Positions 15,758-24,484 of a DNA stretch of 64,000 bases are shown here, piece by piece. Origin of the DNA: CAZYLZ01 sp964648335 (GTDB lineage: Bacteria; Patescibacteriota; Minisyncoccia; Phycocordibacterales; UBA2100). The notes under the pieces were generated by a model. The model did not search any database. It saw only the letters and a list, made by a program, of their open reading frames with translations, and had not been told where the DNA came from. Within the stretch, counting starts at the first letter, position 1. Every line of letters starts with the position of its first letter. A program made the translations under genes and the position numbers. Where the stretch lies: assembly GCA_964648335.1 (NCBI GenBank), contig CAZYLZ010000007.1, forward strand, positions 1 to 64,000, given 5' to 3'.

Positions 15758-16537
15758 TCACCGGCCGACGTGTGCCGGGGGCTTGCGCGAATCGAGCCCG
15801 AGTGAGCGCAAGAAAATTGAGAGCTCCTCGCCTTTAATGGCGCGAAAGCCGCCCTCGGGAAGCTTGTTAAGCGTGATGTTAAGTACGCGTACGCGCTTGA
15901 GGTCTACCACGGTGTTGTACAACGCCGAGACCATACGTCGGATCTGACGGTTCTTACCTTCGGAGAGGGTTATGCGGAACGTTGCACCGCCCAAGAGATC
16001 TACCTTGCATGGCTTGGTAACGTAGTCGCCGATGTTGACACCGTTCTGCATATTTTCTTTGAACGATGAGCGGAGTTTTTCTTGCGCCTTCACAATATAT
16101 TCTTTTGTGTGCTCATTGTCGGGATTCAAGAGGCGATCAGTGACGCGACCGTCGTTGGTGAGGATGATGAGCCCGTGCGAGTCTTTGTCGAGGCGGCCGA
16201 TAGGAAACATGCCGCGCATCTCGGGGATATCCTTGAGCACGTCCGAGATAGAGCGTTCGCCGCGCTGAGGCGAATGGGTGATAACCCCGGCGGGTTTGTT
16301 GTATGCCCAGTAAAAAAGTTTTGTCTTCTGTCCGCGGACACGCACCTCGACTTCGTCGGTCTCTTCGACCTTGTCGCCGAGGTTCGCAACCTTGCCGTTG
16401 ATACGAACGACACCCTGCTTGACTAAGGCGTCACCACCTAAGCGCGTCGAAAAACCTCGGCTGGCGAGGTATTTGTTGATACGCATCGGATAGCCGGTCT
16501 TTTCCGCTGGGGGTGTTTGTACGGCGCGCTTCTTCAT
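15758..16537 (-). CDS. RNA pseudouridine synthase, RsuA/RluF family
   Basis: 259 residues: N-terminal S4 RNA-binding domain (MRINKYLASRGFSTRLGGDAL region) and a pseudouridine synthase domain with the catalytic aspartate in GRLDKDSHGLIILTNDG and the RQIRRM motif. It isomerises uridine in rRNA or tRNA; GRLDKDSxGL with LTNDG is closest to RluF/RluB types. The start at 16537 is chosen because a TATACT box ends 8 bases before it; an upstream in-frame ATG would cross this promoter. Target site cannot be deduced. Confidence 0.92.
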   Translation of the reverse strand: MKKRAVQTPPAEKTGYPMRINKYLASRGFSTRLGGDALVKQGVVRINGKVANLGDKVEETDEVEVRVRGQKTKLFYWAYNKPAGVITHSPQRGERSISDVLKDIPEMRGMFPIGRLDKDSHGLIILTNDGRVTDRLLNPDNEHTKEYIVKAQEKLRSSFKENMQNGVNIGDYVTKPCKVDLLGGATFRITLSEGKNRQIRRMVSALYNTVVDLKRVRVLNITLNKLPEGGFRAIKGEELSIFLRSLGLDSRKPPAHVGR

Positions 16538-16637
16538 AGGTAGAGAGTATACACTAGAATGGCAAAAAGCCCAGTCGTCAAGTATCTGGCCAGGAGCGAC
16601 GAGCGACAGCACCGGTCGAGCCGTGTACAATCGTTCC

Positions 16638-17180
16638 ATGAACCGTTACACCTGGCTTGTCGTCATCATCGGTCTTTTGGCTGCGGCCGCCATGGCGGGG
16701 TCGGGACTTATGGCACGCAAAGGTATGGCTGCTCCGGTGGCGAAGGGCGCGCCGAGCGTGGAAACAGCGTTGCGCTCCAAGCTCTCACCCCTCCAATACC
16801 ACGTGACCCAAGAAGACGGCACCGAGTCACCGTACGCAAACGAGTATTGGGACAATCACGAAGACGGCATTTATGTCGACGTCGTATCGGGCGAGCCGTT
16901 GTTCTCGTCGAAAGACAAATACGATTCGCACACGGGATGGCCGTCGTTTACCAAACCGCTTGTGCCCGAGAACATTACCGAGAAAAAAGATTCGCTCCTC
17001 GGGTACGAACGTACCGAAGTGCGGTCCAAGCAGGCCAACTCGCACCTGGGACATGTATTTACCGACGGCCCGGCACCCTTGGGTTTGCGCTACTGCATGA
17101 ACTCGGCAGCGATGCGCTTTATCGCAAAAAAAGATCTCGTCACCGAAGGTTACGGCGACTATGCACGGCTCTTTCAATAA
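16638..17180 (+). CDS. msrB: Membrane-anchored peptide-methionine (R)-S-oxide reductase
   Basis: 180 residues: signal anchor (residues 5-25) then an MsrB domain with HTGWPSFTKP, RSKQANSHLGHVF and the catalytic cysteine in LRYCMNSAAMRF. The zinc-binding CxxC pairs of many MsrB enzymes are absent, as in the zinc-free subgroup. It reduces R-methionine sulfoxide in exported or membrane proteins; electrons may come from the thioredoxin-like/CcdA pair at 40.5-42.3 kb (inference). TACAAT ends exactly 6 bases before the ATG, no Shine-Dalgarno site: leaderless type. The kinase-fold gene follows after 3 bases. Confidence 0.94.
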   Translation: MNRYTWLVVIIGLLAAAAMAGSGLMARKGMAAPVAKGAPSVETALRSKLSPLQYHVTQEDGTESPYANEYWDNHEDGIYVDVVSGEPLFSSKDKYDSHTGWPSFTKPLVPENITEKKDSLLGYERTEVRSKQANSHLGHVFTDGPAPLGLRYCMNSAAMRFIAKKDLVTEGYGDYARLFQ

Positions 17181-17183
17181 GTC

Positions 17184-18158
17184 ATGAACCCTACGCATCT
17201 TGCGGGACTCGCATTTCGCTTCGGGTTGGGTACAGTTGTTTCGTGCAAGCGGATTGCAGAGGGCGTGCTTAACGATAATTACCTTCTCAAAACCACTGCT
17301 GCAAACTATTTCATCAAGCAGGTACGGGCGAAGCGGGTACCAGACGTACCATATATTGCCGCAGTCGAGTCGCTGATGGCGTCGCGCGAGATTCCGGCGA
17401 TATGCATGCTGCGCGATCGCGACGGCAATCCTTCGGTCGCGTTCGAGGACAAGACGTACACACTCTATCCCTATGTCGCGAGCGACCGGTCGCATGCGTA
17501 CATCGAGGCCGACTACGAACGTATGGGCGCGCTCTTGGCACGCATCCACGAAGTAGGAAGTCATGATATACCTCCGTTTTTACAAAGCCGCGCGTTTGCT
17601 CGCGCTGATGGCGATTTGGCACGATCAAGTCTCGAAGGGTATGCGCGAGAGCTGCGCGGACAGCCACAGAACAAGACTGATCGCGATTTCTTGGCATATA
17701 TCGATCTCAAGCTGTCGCTCATGAATACGCCAAAGGCACCGGAGCTGCCAAACGTTACCTTGGGTCATGGCGATTATCATGCTGGCAACCTCCTTATCGA
17801 CAAGAAGACCCGTGCGATAGTAGGCGTGTGCGATTGGGAAAAAGCCGAGATGACGCCGAGGGCGTACGAGGTCGCCCGCTCGACTCTCTATACCTGTTTC
17901 GACGGTACTATCGCAGAAGAGAAGGCGGTACGCTTTTCGCGAGCATTCTTGCGGGGCTACCTGCGCGCAAACCCGCTCGACGAAAGCGAACTTCGTGCTG
18001 GCTTCGCCATGCGGTTCGAGCGTTCGGTACGTTCGAATTGGATTGAGGCGGCGTATTACGACCGCGGCGACTCTCGTTCGAACAAATTTATCGCGAGCGA
18101 GATGCGCACGCTCGAACGGTTCGTGCGTGGCGACCTGCTCGAGAAGATCCTGTCTTGA
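17184..18158 (+). CDS. Phosphotransferase of the APH/choline-kinase fold
   Basis: 324 residues of the aminoglycoside-phosphotransferase family: an N-lobe with YFIKQV (ATP-binding lysine), the Brenner motif LGHGDYHAGNLLI (catalytic Asp and Asn) and VCDWEKAEMTPRAYEVA in place of the DFG region. Homoserine kinase II, choline kinase and antibiotic kinases share this fold, so the substrate is unknown. It starts 3 bases after msrB and may be co-transcribed with it. Confidence 0.85.
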   Translation: MNPTHLAGLAFRFGLGTVVSCKRIAEGVLNDNYLLKTTAANYFIKQVRAKRVPDVPYIAAVESLMASREIPAICMLRDRDGNPSVAFEDKTYTLYPYVASDRSHAYIEADYERMGALLARIHEVGSHDIPPFLQSRAFARADGDLARSSLEGYARELRGQPQNKTDRDFLAYIDLKLSLMNTPKAPELPNVTLGHGDYHAGNLLIDKKTRAIVGVCDWEKAEMTPRAYEVARSTLYTCFDGTIAEEKAVRFSRAFLRGYLRANPLDESELRAGFAMRFERSVRSNWIEAAYYDRGDSRSNKFIASEMRTLERFVRGDLLEKILS

Positions 18159-18201
18159 TAACGCGCCTTGGCCCGACTGTGCCGCGGTATACTTATACCG
18201 A

Positions 18202-18939
18202 ATGAAGTCGTATCACGTGCGCATGTATCATCCGTTTCCCGCGATGCGCTCGTGGGAGCACCTGGTGGCGATCGCCGGCATCGTGGTGGTGCCGCTTCTC
18301 ATGTTCGTGGGCTTCTCGCTCTTTACCGGAATTGCATTGCCGAGCGTGTTCGAGAATCTCGGCGTCTCGATCTACCGCATCGTCACTGCGCTCATCATCT
18401 CGATAGTGTTGGGTTGGACGGCTGCGGTTCTGTTTTATCATGGACCGCGCTCAAAGGTAGCGCTCCCAGCCTTCGATGTCTTGCAGAGCCTCCCAACATC
18501 GGCGACTTTGCCGATAGCGACATTGTACCTGGGTCCGAGCGACGCGACGGTCATCATCTTTCTGGTGTTTACGATCGTCTGGCCGATGTTCTTCACGGTG
18601 GTGAGTTCCCTCAAACAGGTACGAAAAGACTGGGTCGAGGCGGTGCAGATGTCACGGATATCGGGGTTCGATTATCTGCGCCTCTTCTTGGTGCCTGTCT
18701 CGGTTCCGGGACTCGTCACCGGAACCATCATTGGGCTCGGTGAAGGTTGGGAGACGCTCATCGCGACCGAGCTTATCGTGCATGCGCCGCGGGGCTTAGG
18801 ATCGTTCTTCGATTCGTTCTCGACCGACATATGGTCTACCACCTTCGGTATCTTGGCACTTCTTGCGGTCATATTCGCAATCAACAAGCTCGTGTGGCTG
18901 CCACTGCTCGAATGGAGCCATACCCTCATAGAAGAATGA
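18202..18939 (+). CDS. ABC transporter permease, SsuC/TauC-like
   Basis: 245 residues with six hydrophobic segments and the EAA loop (EAVQMSRISGFDYLRLFLVP...G) that contacts the ATPase. This is the BPD_transp_1 type used for nitrate, sulfonate, taurine or pyrimidine-like substrates. TATACT at 18188-18193 ends 8 bases before the ATG, which sets the start at 18202. The ATPase gene follows after one base. No substrate-binding protein is found nearby, so the ligand is unknown. Confidence 0.9.
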   Translation: MKSYHVRMYHPFPAMRSWEHLVAIAGIVVVPLLMFVGFSLFTGIALPSVFENLGVSIYRIVTALIISIVLGWTAAVLFYHGPRSKVALPAFDVLQSLPTSATLPIATLYLGPSDATVIIFLVFTIVWPMFFTVVSSLKQVRKDWVEAVQMSRISGFDYLRLFLVPVSVPGLVTGTIIGLGEGWETLIATELIVHAPRGLGSFFDSFSTDIWSTTFGILALLAVIFAINKLVWLPLLEWSHTLIEE

Positions 18940-18940
18940 T

Positions 18941-19687
18941 ATGAAAAACGCCATCACCGTTTCAAATGTGCACAAGACCTATCTGCAGGGCGGCCACCGC
19001 GTCGAGGCGCTTAAGGATATCGATCTCACGATAGCCGAGGGCGAGTTCTTCGTGCTATTGGGCCCTTCGGGCTCGGGCAAATCGACGCTCTTGCGCATCA
19101 TCGCGGGGCTCGACCATGCGACGTCGGGCACCGTCGCATTTGCGCCGGGGTTGTCTAACAACGACATTGCGTTTGTCTTTCAGCAGTTCGGTCTCTTGCC
19201 ATGGCTGTCGGTCTCGGAAAATATCACCATGAATCTTGTTGGTAGAAACGTGCCCGAAACCGATCAGCACGAAAAAACGAAGCGCGCCTTGGAAGAATTT
19301 GGTCTTGGCCGGTTCGCACATCATATGCCACGAGAGCTCTCCGGTGGGATGCGTCAGCGCGTGGGGCTTGCACGTGCGTTCGTAACCGAACCCAAAATCA
19401 TATTTCTGGACGAGCCGTTCTCGGAACTCGATTTCTTTACCGCTGCGGAATTGCGTAAAGAACTGGTCACCTTGTGGCAGAAGACGGGCTGCACCATCGT
19501 GATGGTGAGTCACAACATTGCCGAGGCGATAGAGCTGGCGGACCGTATTGCCGTCTTTAGCGCCCGTCCGGGTACGGTACAGAGTCTCATACAAAACGAT
19601 CTTAAGCGTCCGCGCTCGCCGCGCTCGAAGCCTTTTTTTGCCATGGAAGACGAGTTAACGGCGTTTCTTACCAAGGCAGCCGCATGA
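18941..19687 (+). CDS. ABC transporter ATPase, SsuB/TauB-like
   Basis: 248 residues: Walker A LGPSGSGKST, Q-loop VFQQFGLLPWLSV, signature LSGGMRQRVGLARAF, Walker B IIFLDEPFSELD and switch MVSHNIAEAIELADR. The FGLLPWLSV and GMRQR forms are characteristic of nitrate/sulfonate-type importers. It forms a pair with the upstream permease (1-base gap) and overlaps the next gene by four bases (ATGA), so the three are one operon. Confidence 0.94.
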   Translation: MKNAITVSNVHKTYLQGGHRVEALKDIDLTIAEGEFFVLLGPSGSGKSTLLRIIAGLDHATSGTVAFAPGLSNNDIAFVFQQFGLLPWLSVSENITMNLVGRNVPETDQHEKTKRALEEFGLGRFAHHMPRELSGGMRQRVGLARAFVTEPKIIFLDEPFSELDFFTAAELRKELVTLWQKTGCTIVMVSHNIAEAIELADRIAVFSARPGTVQSLIQNDLKRPRSPRSKPFFAMEDELTAFLTKAAA

Positions 19688-19953
19688 CCCGCACCACGAA
19701 GTACTTTGTCTATATATTGCTCTGTGACGATGACAGTCTCTACACCGGAATCGCCAAGAATGTCGTGGCGCGGTACGAGCGTCACGTGGCCGGGACCGGA
19801 GCCCGCTATACGCGCTCTCACGCGCCGACCCGCATCCTCTATACCGAGAAGCTGCCCTCACGCTCGGCCGCTCTCAAGCGCGAAGCCCAGATAAAACGGT
19901 ACAAGCGAGAAAAGAAGCTCAAACTCTGTCTTGCCGAATCCACAGCGGCCTAA
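19684..19953 (+). CDS. GIY-YIG nuclease, UPF0213/YhbQ type
   Basis: 89 residues forming a stand-alone GIY-YIG domain: YFVYILLCDDDSLYTGIAKN supplies the two signature strands, followed by the conserved arginine (ARYERH) and RSAALKREAQIKRYKREKK with the metal-binding Glu. The family is linked in the literature to structure-selective DNA processing or repair, but its role is not settled. It overlaps the ABC ATPase stop by ATGA. Confidence 0.9.
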   Translation: MTRTTKYFVYILLCDDDSLYTGIAKNVVARYERHVAGTGARYTRSHAPTRILYTEKLPSRSAALKREAQIKRYKREKKLKLCLAESTAA

Positions 19954-20019
19954 GAGGCGGTAGCGCATCCACTGATTTGGTATAGAATAATCCGATACTA
20001 ATAATTTTTGCATACGCAT

Positions 20020-20439
20020 ATGGCGAAGTCAGCACGAGCTAAATCAGGAAAGGCGAAGAAGGCAGTCAAGCCTGCAAAGAAAGCGGTCAAGAAGGCGGTA
20101 AAAAAAGCAGTAAAGAAAGTTGCTAAGAAAGTCGCCAAGAAGGGCGGCAGCAAGGTACGCTCGCAGGTGCGCTCTATCGTAAAGAAGAGCGTCGTCGGAG
20201 CACGCTCTGCAGCATCGAAGGCCGGCAAGGCATCGAAGTCCGCGGCACAGAAGCTCAAGAAGAAGCTCCCGACCAAAGCACAGGTCCGCACCGCTACCAA
20301 AGCTGCGACCGTCGTTGCCGTCAGCACGGCAAACCAGGCGCGTGGCATGCTCACCGACGCGCTCGAAGCTGCGTCTGACATGACAGAAGAGGCAATGAAG
20401 GGATTCGAAGAGGGTATCGACGACGCCAATCGCGCGTAG
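20020..20439 (+). CDS. Histone H1-like lysine/alanine-rich protein
   Basis: 139 residues from the ATG at 20020. Residues 1-50 are almost entirely Lys, Ala and Val with repeated KKAVKKAVKK-type units, as in bacterial histone H1/Hc1-like nucleoid proteins and the C-terminal tail of eukaryotic H1. The second half is less basic and the last 30 residues are acidic (EGIDDANRA end). I infer DNA binding and compaction. The bidirectional terminator after it is strong. Confidence 0.8.
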   Translation: MAKSARAKSGKAKKAVKPAKKAVKKAVKKAVKKVAKKVAKKGGSKVRSQVRSIVKKSVVGARSAASKAGKASKSAAQKLKKKLPTKAQVRTATKAATVVAVSTANQARGMLTDALEAASDMTEEAMKGFEEGIDDANRA

Positions 20440-20450
20440 TCTGCAAGTTC

Positions 20451-20484
20451 AAAACCGCCCGTGCCACAGGGTACGGGCGGTTTT
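20451..20484 (+). terminator. Strong intrinsic terminator
   Basis: AAAACCGCCCGT / ACGGGCGGTTTT with a ten-base loop. Confidence 0.9.
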
Positions 20485-20541
20485 GCATATGAAGCCGCGC
20501 CACATCCTGAAGGCTTACTCGAGCGATGGTATGATATCTGC

Positions 20542-21744
20542 ATGAAAAAACTAGCGGCTTTTGCCACCGGCGTCATTGCCCTGTTACCAGCGACAATCGC
20601 GTTTGCAGACGCATCGGTCTCTATCGCAGGATTATCGCCGGGCTCGACAGTCTCCGTGGGCGTGACTGTCTTCTTTAACGCAGCTCCGATCGAGTTTACC
20701 AATCCTACCTACGAGATTAGCGACTCGAACACATCCTCGAGCCTGAGCCCAGGAGCCATCAACCAGTTCGGAGGTTTCGTCTGGACGCCAAAGGTCCAGG
20801 ATGTCGGTTCTCATACGTTTACGCTCACCGCACGCGACAGCCACGGGAATTCTGCATCGGTCACGCAGGCGATAACGGTCAACGCGCCGCCGTCGGCGAG
20901 TATTACTGGGTTATCGGCATCGAGCACAACTCCTGGAACACCGATAACATTTACGACGTCCGTCTCGGGGTACACCTCGCCCGTGTATTCGGTAACAGAC
21001 TCGGTCCCGAGCAGTCTTTTGCCCACCGCCATCAGCTCTGCAGGATCGTTCTCGTGGACACCGAACCGCTATGACGTAGGGCTCCACACGATTTCTGTTT
21101 CGGTATCAGACTCTACCGGACTCCGTTCGGTTCTGCCACTCACGATCGAGGTCAAAAACGCGAGCATGAAGATTGGGCCGCTCTCGCCGGGGACTACGAT
21201 CGCCGTAGGGAAGACGCTGGACTTCAGTGTCGACGTCGTCGGGCTCTCCGAGCCGCGGTATCGCCTCGGCGATTCCTTCGCAGCGACCACTATGACGGAC
21301 GCCAATGTCACGGCCTCGGGCACTGTCACTTGGATTCCGACTGCGCGCGATATCGGATCACACAACATAACGGTCCGCGCCGAAGACAATACGGCAGCGG
21401 CTGCTTCGGCTAGTGTGCTCGTGTCGGTGGTGGGCGCGATTTCCAGCATGCCCCTTGTCGCACCGATGCCATCCTCGACTGCATCGAGTACCAAGCCAGT
21501 GACAAGATCCTCGTTCCTCTTTACAAAAAGGCTCGCACAGGGCTCGCGCGGAGTAGACGTCGTCGAATTACAGAAACTCCTCATTGCCAATGGCTATCTC
21601 AAGGGCGAAGCCACGGGCTACTTTGGCAGCATGACGGTGGCTGCAGTCAAGAAGCTCCAAATCGTACTCAAGCTCGAACCTGTCGGTTCGGTGGGTCCGG
21701 GAACACGCGCCAAACTCAATGCGGGGATTCCTGCCTATATCTAG
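20542..21744 (+). CDS. Secreted protein: three Ig-like domains plus peptidoglycan-binding domain
   Basis: 400 residues from the ATG at 20542 (TATGAT box ending 6 bases upstream, leaderless type). Signal peptide (1-21, ending IAFADA), three repeated Ig/cadherin-like domains (about 22-120, 121-205, 206-295) each ending in a WTPxxxDVGxHxxxVxxxDS pattern, a Ser/Thr linker and a C-terminal PG_binding_1 module (FTKRLAQGSRGVDVVELQKLL ... KKLQ). It is probably tethered to peptidoglycan and exposes Ig domains, as in adhesion or pilus-associated proteins of these bacteria. Confidence 0.87.
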   Translation: MKKLAAFATGVIALLPATIAFADASVSIAGLSPGSTVSVGVTVFFNAAPIEFTNPTYEISDSNTSSSLSPGAINQFGGFVWTPKVQDVGSHTFTLTARDSHGNSASVTQAITVNAPPSASITGLSASSTTPGTPITFTTSVSGYTSPVYSVTDSVPSSLLPTAISSAGSFSWTPNRYDVGLHTISVSVSDSTGLRSVLPLTIEVKNASMKIGPLSPGTTIAVGKTLDFSVDVVGLSEPRYRLGDSFAATTMTDANVTASGTVTWIPTARDIGSHNITVRAEDNTAAAASASVLVSVVGAISSMPLVAPMPSSTASSTKPVTRSSFLFTKRLAQGSRGVDVVELQKLLIANGYLKGEATGYFGSMTVAAVKKLQIVLKLEPVGSVGPGTRAKLNAGIPAYI

Positions 21745-21819
21745 GACACTATAATCGTGTAATGTCACCTATGATGGTGCGTCTTTACCTGTGATTACCA
21801 AGCAGTTAATTTCGCAACC

Positions 21820-23052
21820 ATGCATTCAAACATTAGAACGATTCCCAATAGCCTCAAGGCTTCATTATTGGCACTTACAGTAGCGTCGGGTGTCGCTTTT
21901 GCGATGCCGGCATTTGCTGCTGTTGCACCCACTGTCACGGTGGGCGCTCACGATGGCTCGCATGCGACCACGACCACCGTACAGATAGGCCTTCCGGTTC
22001 ACGCGGTGGGCTTTGTCGCGTCTACGTCAGGCGCGGTAGCGACCGGTACTGTCGACTTTGTCGTGTACACGGCATCAACCGCGTGCGTCGGCACCTCTAC
22101 GACGCAGTCGGGCGTCGCGCTGATCAACGGCACAACCGAATCAGCAGCGACCGTAATGCCGAATACCGGACTCTCGTTCCGCGTCCATTACAATGGTAAT
22201 AACGACTACGTTCCTGCAGACAGTTCCTGTCTTGCGGTTAATCCTGCAAAACTCGTCCCAACCGTAACAAGCGATATCCGAAATGCATCAAACGCAAGCG
22301 TCTCAAGCGTGTCTCCAACCACGACGGTCCGCGACTTCGCTACCGTAACCGGTTCTGGCGCACAGCCCACGGGCACCGTCGACTTTACCTTCTATAGCGA
22401 TCTCGCCTGTACGCTCGCTCCGCTTGCATCAGGCTCGGGCGTGGCACTTCTCGGATCGAATGCTACTTCGAGCGATCAGACTCCTGTAGTCCCTGGCTCA
22501 TACTCGTTCAAGGCGCACTATAACGGTGATGCAAACTACGCAGCAAAAGACGCCAACTGCATGCCACTCACGGTAACCGGCACGACCCCGACTCCAACAC
22601 CGACCACCACTCCGTCGACCCCAGGATCCATAACCGGCCGCGTCTTCAACGACCTCAACAAGAACCGCACCTTCGACACCGGCGACACGGGACTTGCAGG
22701 ATGGACCGTCTCCTTGCACCAGGTCGCATCATCGACTCCATGGTGGAGGCGCGCGATGGGTCGTTTGTACAACTCGCCGATCATAGCTACGGCAGTCACT
22801 GATGCAAACGGCAACTACTCGTTCGCTAATCTTGCCGCAGGTACGTACTTTGTCGAAGAGATGCTCCAGAAGAACTGGCGCCAGACGACACCTGATACGA
22901 AAGTGGTCCTCTCAACTGCTACTGCCTCGGGCCGAGTCGACTTTGCCAACAACGATAAAATCAAGAAGGTAAAGCAGATCAAGCACGAGAAAGAAGACAA
23001 GAAAGAGAATCGTGGAAACTCTGGTCATGGCCGAAGCGGTCGCGACGACTAA
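21820..23052 (+). CDS. Secreted protein with two Ig-like repeats and an SdrD-B domain
   Basis: 410 residues: long signal peptide (about 1-33, ending AMPAFA), two repeats (about 35-140 and 142-250) with the shared pattern GTVDF...A...F..HYNG...Y...DA/SxC, a Thr/Pro linker, an SdrD-B Cna-B-like domain (GSITGRVFNDLNKNRTFDTGDTG with calcium-binding Asp/Asn residues) and a charged Lys/Glu/Asp tail (about 380-410). Each repeat has a Cys pair, suggesting disulfides. No sortase motif is visible, so attachment is unclear. Likely a cell-surface adhesin-type protein. Confidence 0.85.
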   Translation: MHSNIRTIPNSLKASLLALTVASGVAFAMPAFAAVAPTVTVGAHDGSHATTTTVQIGLPVHAVGFVASTSGAVATGTVDFVVYTASTACVGTSTTQSGVALINGTTESAATVMPNTGLSFRVHYNGNNDYVPADSSCLAVNPAKLVPTVTSDIRNASNASVSSVSPTTTVRDFATVTGSGAQPTGTVDFTFYSDLACTLAPLASGSGVALLGSNATSSDQTPVVPGSYSFKAHYNGDANYAAKDANCMPLTVTGTTPTPTPTTTPSTPGSITGRVFNDLNKNRTFDTGDTGLAGWTVSLHQVASSTPWWRRAMGRLYNSPIIATAVTDANGNYSFANLAAGTYFVEEMLQKNWRQTTPDTKVVLSTATASGRVDFANNDKIKKVKQIKHEKEDKKENRGNSGHGRSGRDD

Positions 23053-23070
23053 TCCAAACGATTACTCAGT

Positions 23071-23096
23071 AAAAGCGCCCTATGTGGGGCGCTTTT
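23071..23096. terminator. Bidirectional terminator between convergent genes
   Basis: AAAAGCGCCC / GGGCGCTTTT. It overlaps the stop codon of queA on the minus strand. Confidence 0.9.
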
Positions 23097-24120
23097 ATCG
23101 TATCAGCATACCGTCTCCGAACGAGAAGAACTTGAATCCTCTGGTAAGGGCAAGTGCGTAGAGTGCCAAGAGCCTTTCGCGGCCGACCAACGCAGACACG
23201 AGCATAAGCAATGACGACCTGGGTACGTGAAAGTTCGTTACAAGGCCGGTCGCGACCTTGAAGCGATATCCCTCTTGGATAAAAAGCGAAGTGATGCCTT
23301 TGGCTGCTGGGATTTTCTTGGCATATACGCTCTCGAGCGTACGCAGCGCCGTGGTGCCTACCGGAATAATCGGGCGGCCGGCTTTGCGAGCACGTTCAAT
23401 CTTGGCTAGCGATGCCTTAGTAACCTCGTAATACTCCGTATGCAACCGCTTGGTGTCGAGATGCGTCTGCGTAAGCGGCGCGAAGGTGCCCATACCAACG
23501 TGCAGCGTTACGGTAGTACTGTCAAAGCCTGCCTTTTTGAGCTTTGCTATAAGGCCTTTCGTAAAGTGCAAGGACGCAGTGGGTGCGGCAACGGAGCCGG
23601 CAGACTTTGCAAATACTGTCTGGTACTTGGTGCGCAGTTCTTTTTCCGAAAGCTTCGTCTGCTTGAGGTAGGGTGGGATGGGCGTCGTCCCGTATTTTTG
23701 CAGCACCGCAGCGAACGGTTTGGTGCCGATATACCTAAGATGGTAGACGCTCTCGTTCTTTGCGGTCACCGCCAGCGACCCATTCGAATCGATGGAGAGC
23801 ACGGTACCTATTGCGAGGGTGCGCGGCGAAAGGGCAGTGATCTCGCTGGCATTAAAAGAAAGACACAAGAGCTCGACCTTGCCGCCGGTCGGTAGGAAGC
23901 TAGGGAGGCGTGCAGGGATTACCTTGGTATCGTTAAAAACGAGGAGAGTATTCTTGGGCAGATACTGAGCCAGATTTCGAAACGTATCAAACGAGACTTC
24001 TTTGGTGGTGCGGTCGTACACCAACAGCTTTGCCACATCGCGTGGCATCGTCGGCTCGAATGCAATCGAGGCCTCAGTTATTGGGTAGTCGTATTGGGAG
24101 AGTTCCTGCTCGAGGTCCAT
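23095..24120 (-). CDS. queA: SAM:tRNA ribosyltransferase-isomerase
   Basis: QueA transfers the ribosyl part of SAM to preQ1 in tRNA to form epoxyqueuosine. At 341 residues it is full length. Recognised stretches include LSQYDYPITEASIA near the start, LLVFNDTKVIPARL, VTLHVGMGTFAPL, HTEYYEV and TGLVTNFHVPRSSLLMLVSALVG. TACAGT ends 8 bases before the ATG with no Shine-Dalgarno site. tgt, the preceding pathway enzyme, lies just upstream on the same strand, separated by a small gene. No preQ1 synthesis genes are present, so preQ1 is probably salvaged. Confidence 0.96.
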   Translation of the reverse strand: MDLEQELSQYDYPITEASIAFEPTMPRDVAKLLVYDRTTKEVSFDTFRNLAQYLPKNTLLVFNDTKVIPARLPSFLPTGGKVELLCLSFNASEITALSPRTLAIGTVLSIDSNGSLAVTAKNESVYHLRYIGTKPFAAVLQKYGTTPIPPYLKQTKLSEKELRTKYQTVFAKSAGSVAAPTASLHFTKGLIAKLKKAGFDSTTVTLHVGMGTFAPLTQTHLDTKRLHTEYYEVTKASLAKIERARKAGRPIIPVGTTALRTLESVYAKKIPAAKGITSLFIQEGYRFKVATGLVTNFHVPRSSLLMLVSALVGRERLLALYALALTRGFKFFSFGDGMLIR

Positions 24121-24166
24121 AGGCTTGCACTGTACCGGTAAATGATAAAAAGAAAAGCAAGCAAAA

Positions 24167-24189
24167 TCCCCGGCTGTGTAAGCCGGGGA
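24167..24189 (-). terminator. Terminator of the 75-residue gene
   Basis: TCCCCGGCT / AGCCGGGGA; minus-strand T-rich tail. Confidence 0.85.
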
Positions 24190-24196
24190 CGGAAAT

Positions 24197-24424
24197 TCAA
24201 GCTGCGAGAACGGTCGAGATCACAATGCCGAGATCATCCAGGCGCAGGTGGATCTCTCCGGAATGGTGGACCGTCATCACGGCGCTTCTTTCGCCGGGGT
24301 CTTCGACGGCTTTCCTGATCGCCTCAAGATACGACTCGAGAAGGAGTCGCTTGTTCTCGTCTAAGATGATTACTATTGGTGCCGGCACCGAAGTCGCTAC
24401 GGCGGTCTCTTCGAGAGATGTCAT
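24197..24424 (-). CDS. Small hypothetical protein, 75 residues
   Basis: Unrecognised. CGAGG lies 5 bases before the ATG and a clear terminator follows, so it is probably real. The product has a hydrophobic strand-like stretch (APIVIILDENKRLLLES), a helix, and a C-terminal IHLRLDDLGIVISTV; it looks like a small alpha/beta soluble protein, not a membrane one. It sits between tgt and queA but as an independent unit. Confidence 0.6.
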   Translation of the reverse strand: MTSLEETAVATSVPAPIVIILDENKRLLLESYLEAIRKAVEDPGERSAVMTVHHSGEIHLRLDDLGIVISTVLAA

Positions 24425-24484
24425 GGATGCCTCGTAGGGTTGATGCTGGACGAACTATACGATGAATTATTTTTTGCAAGAAAA

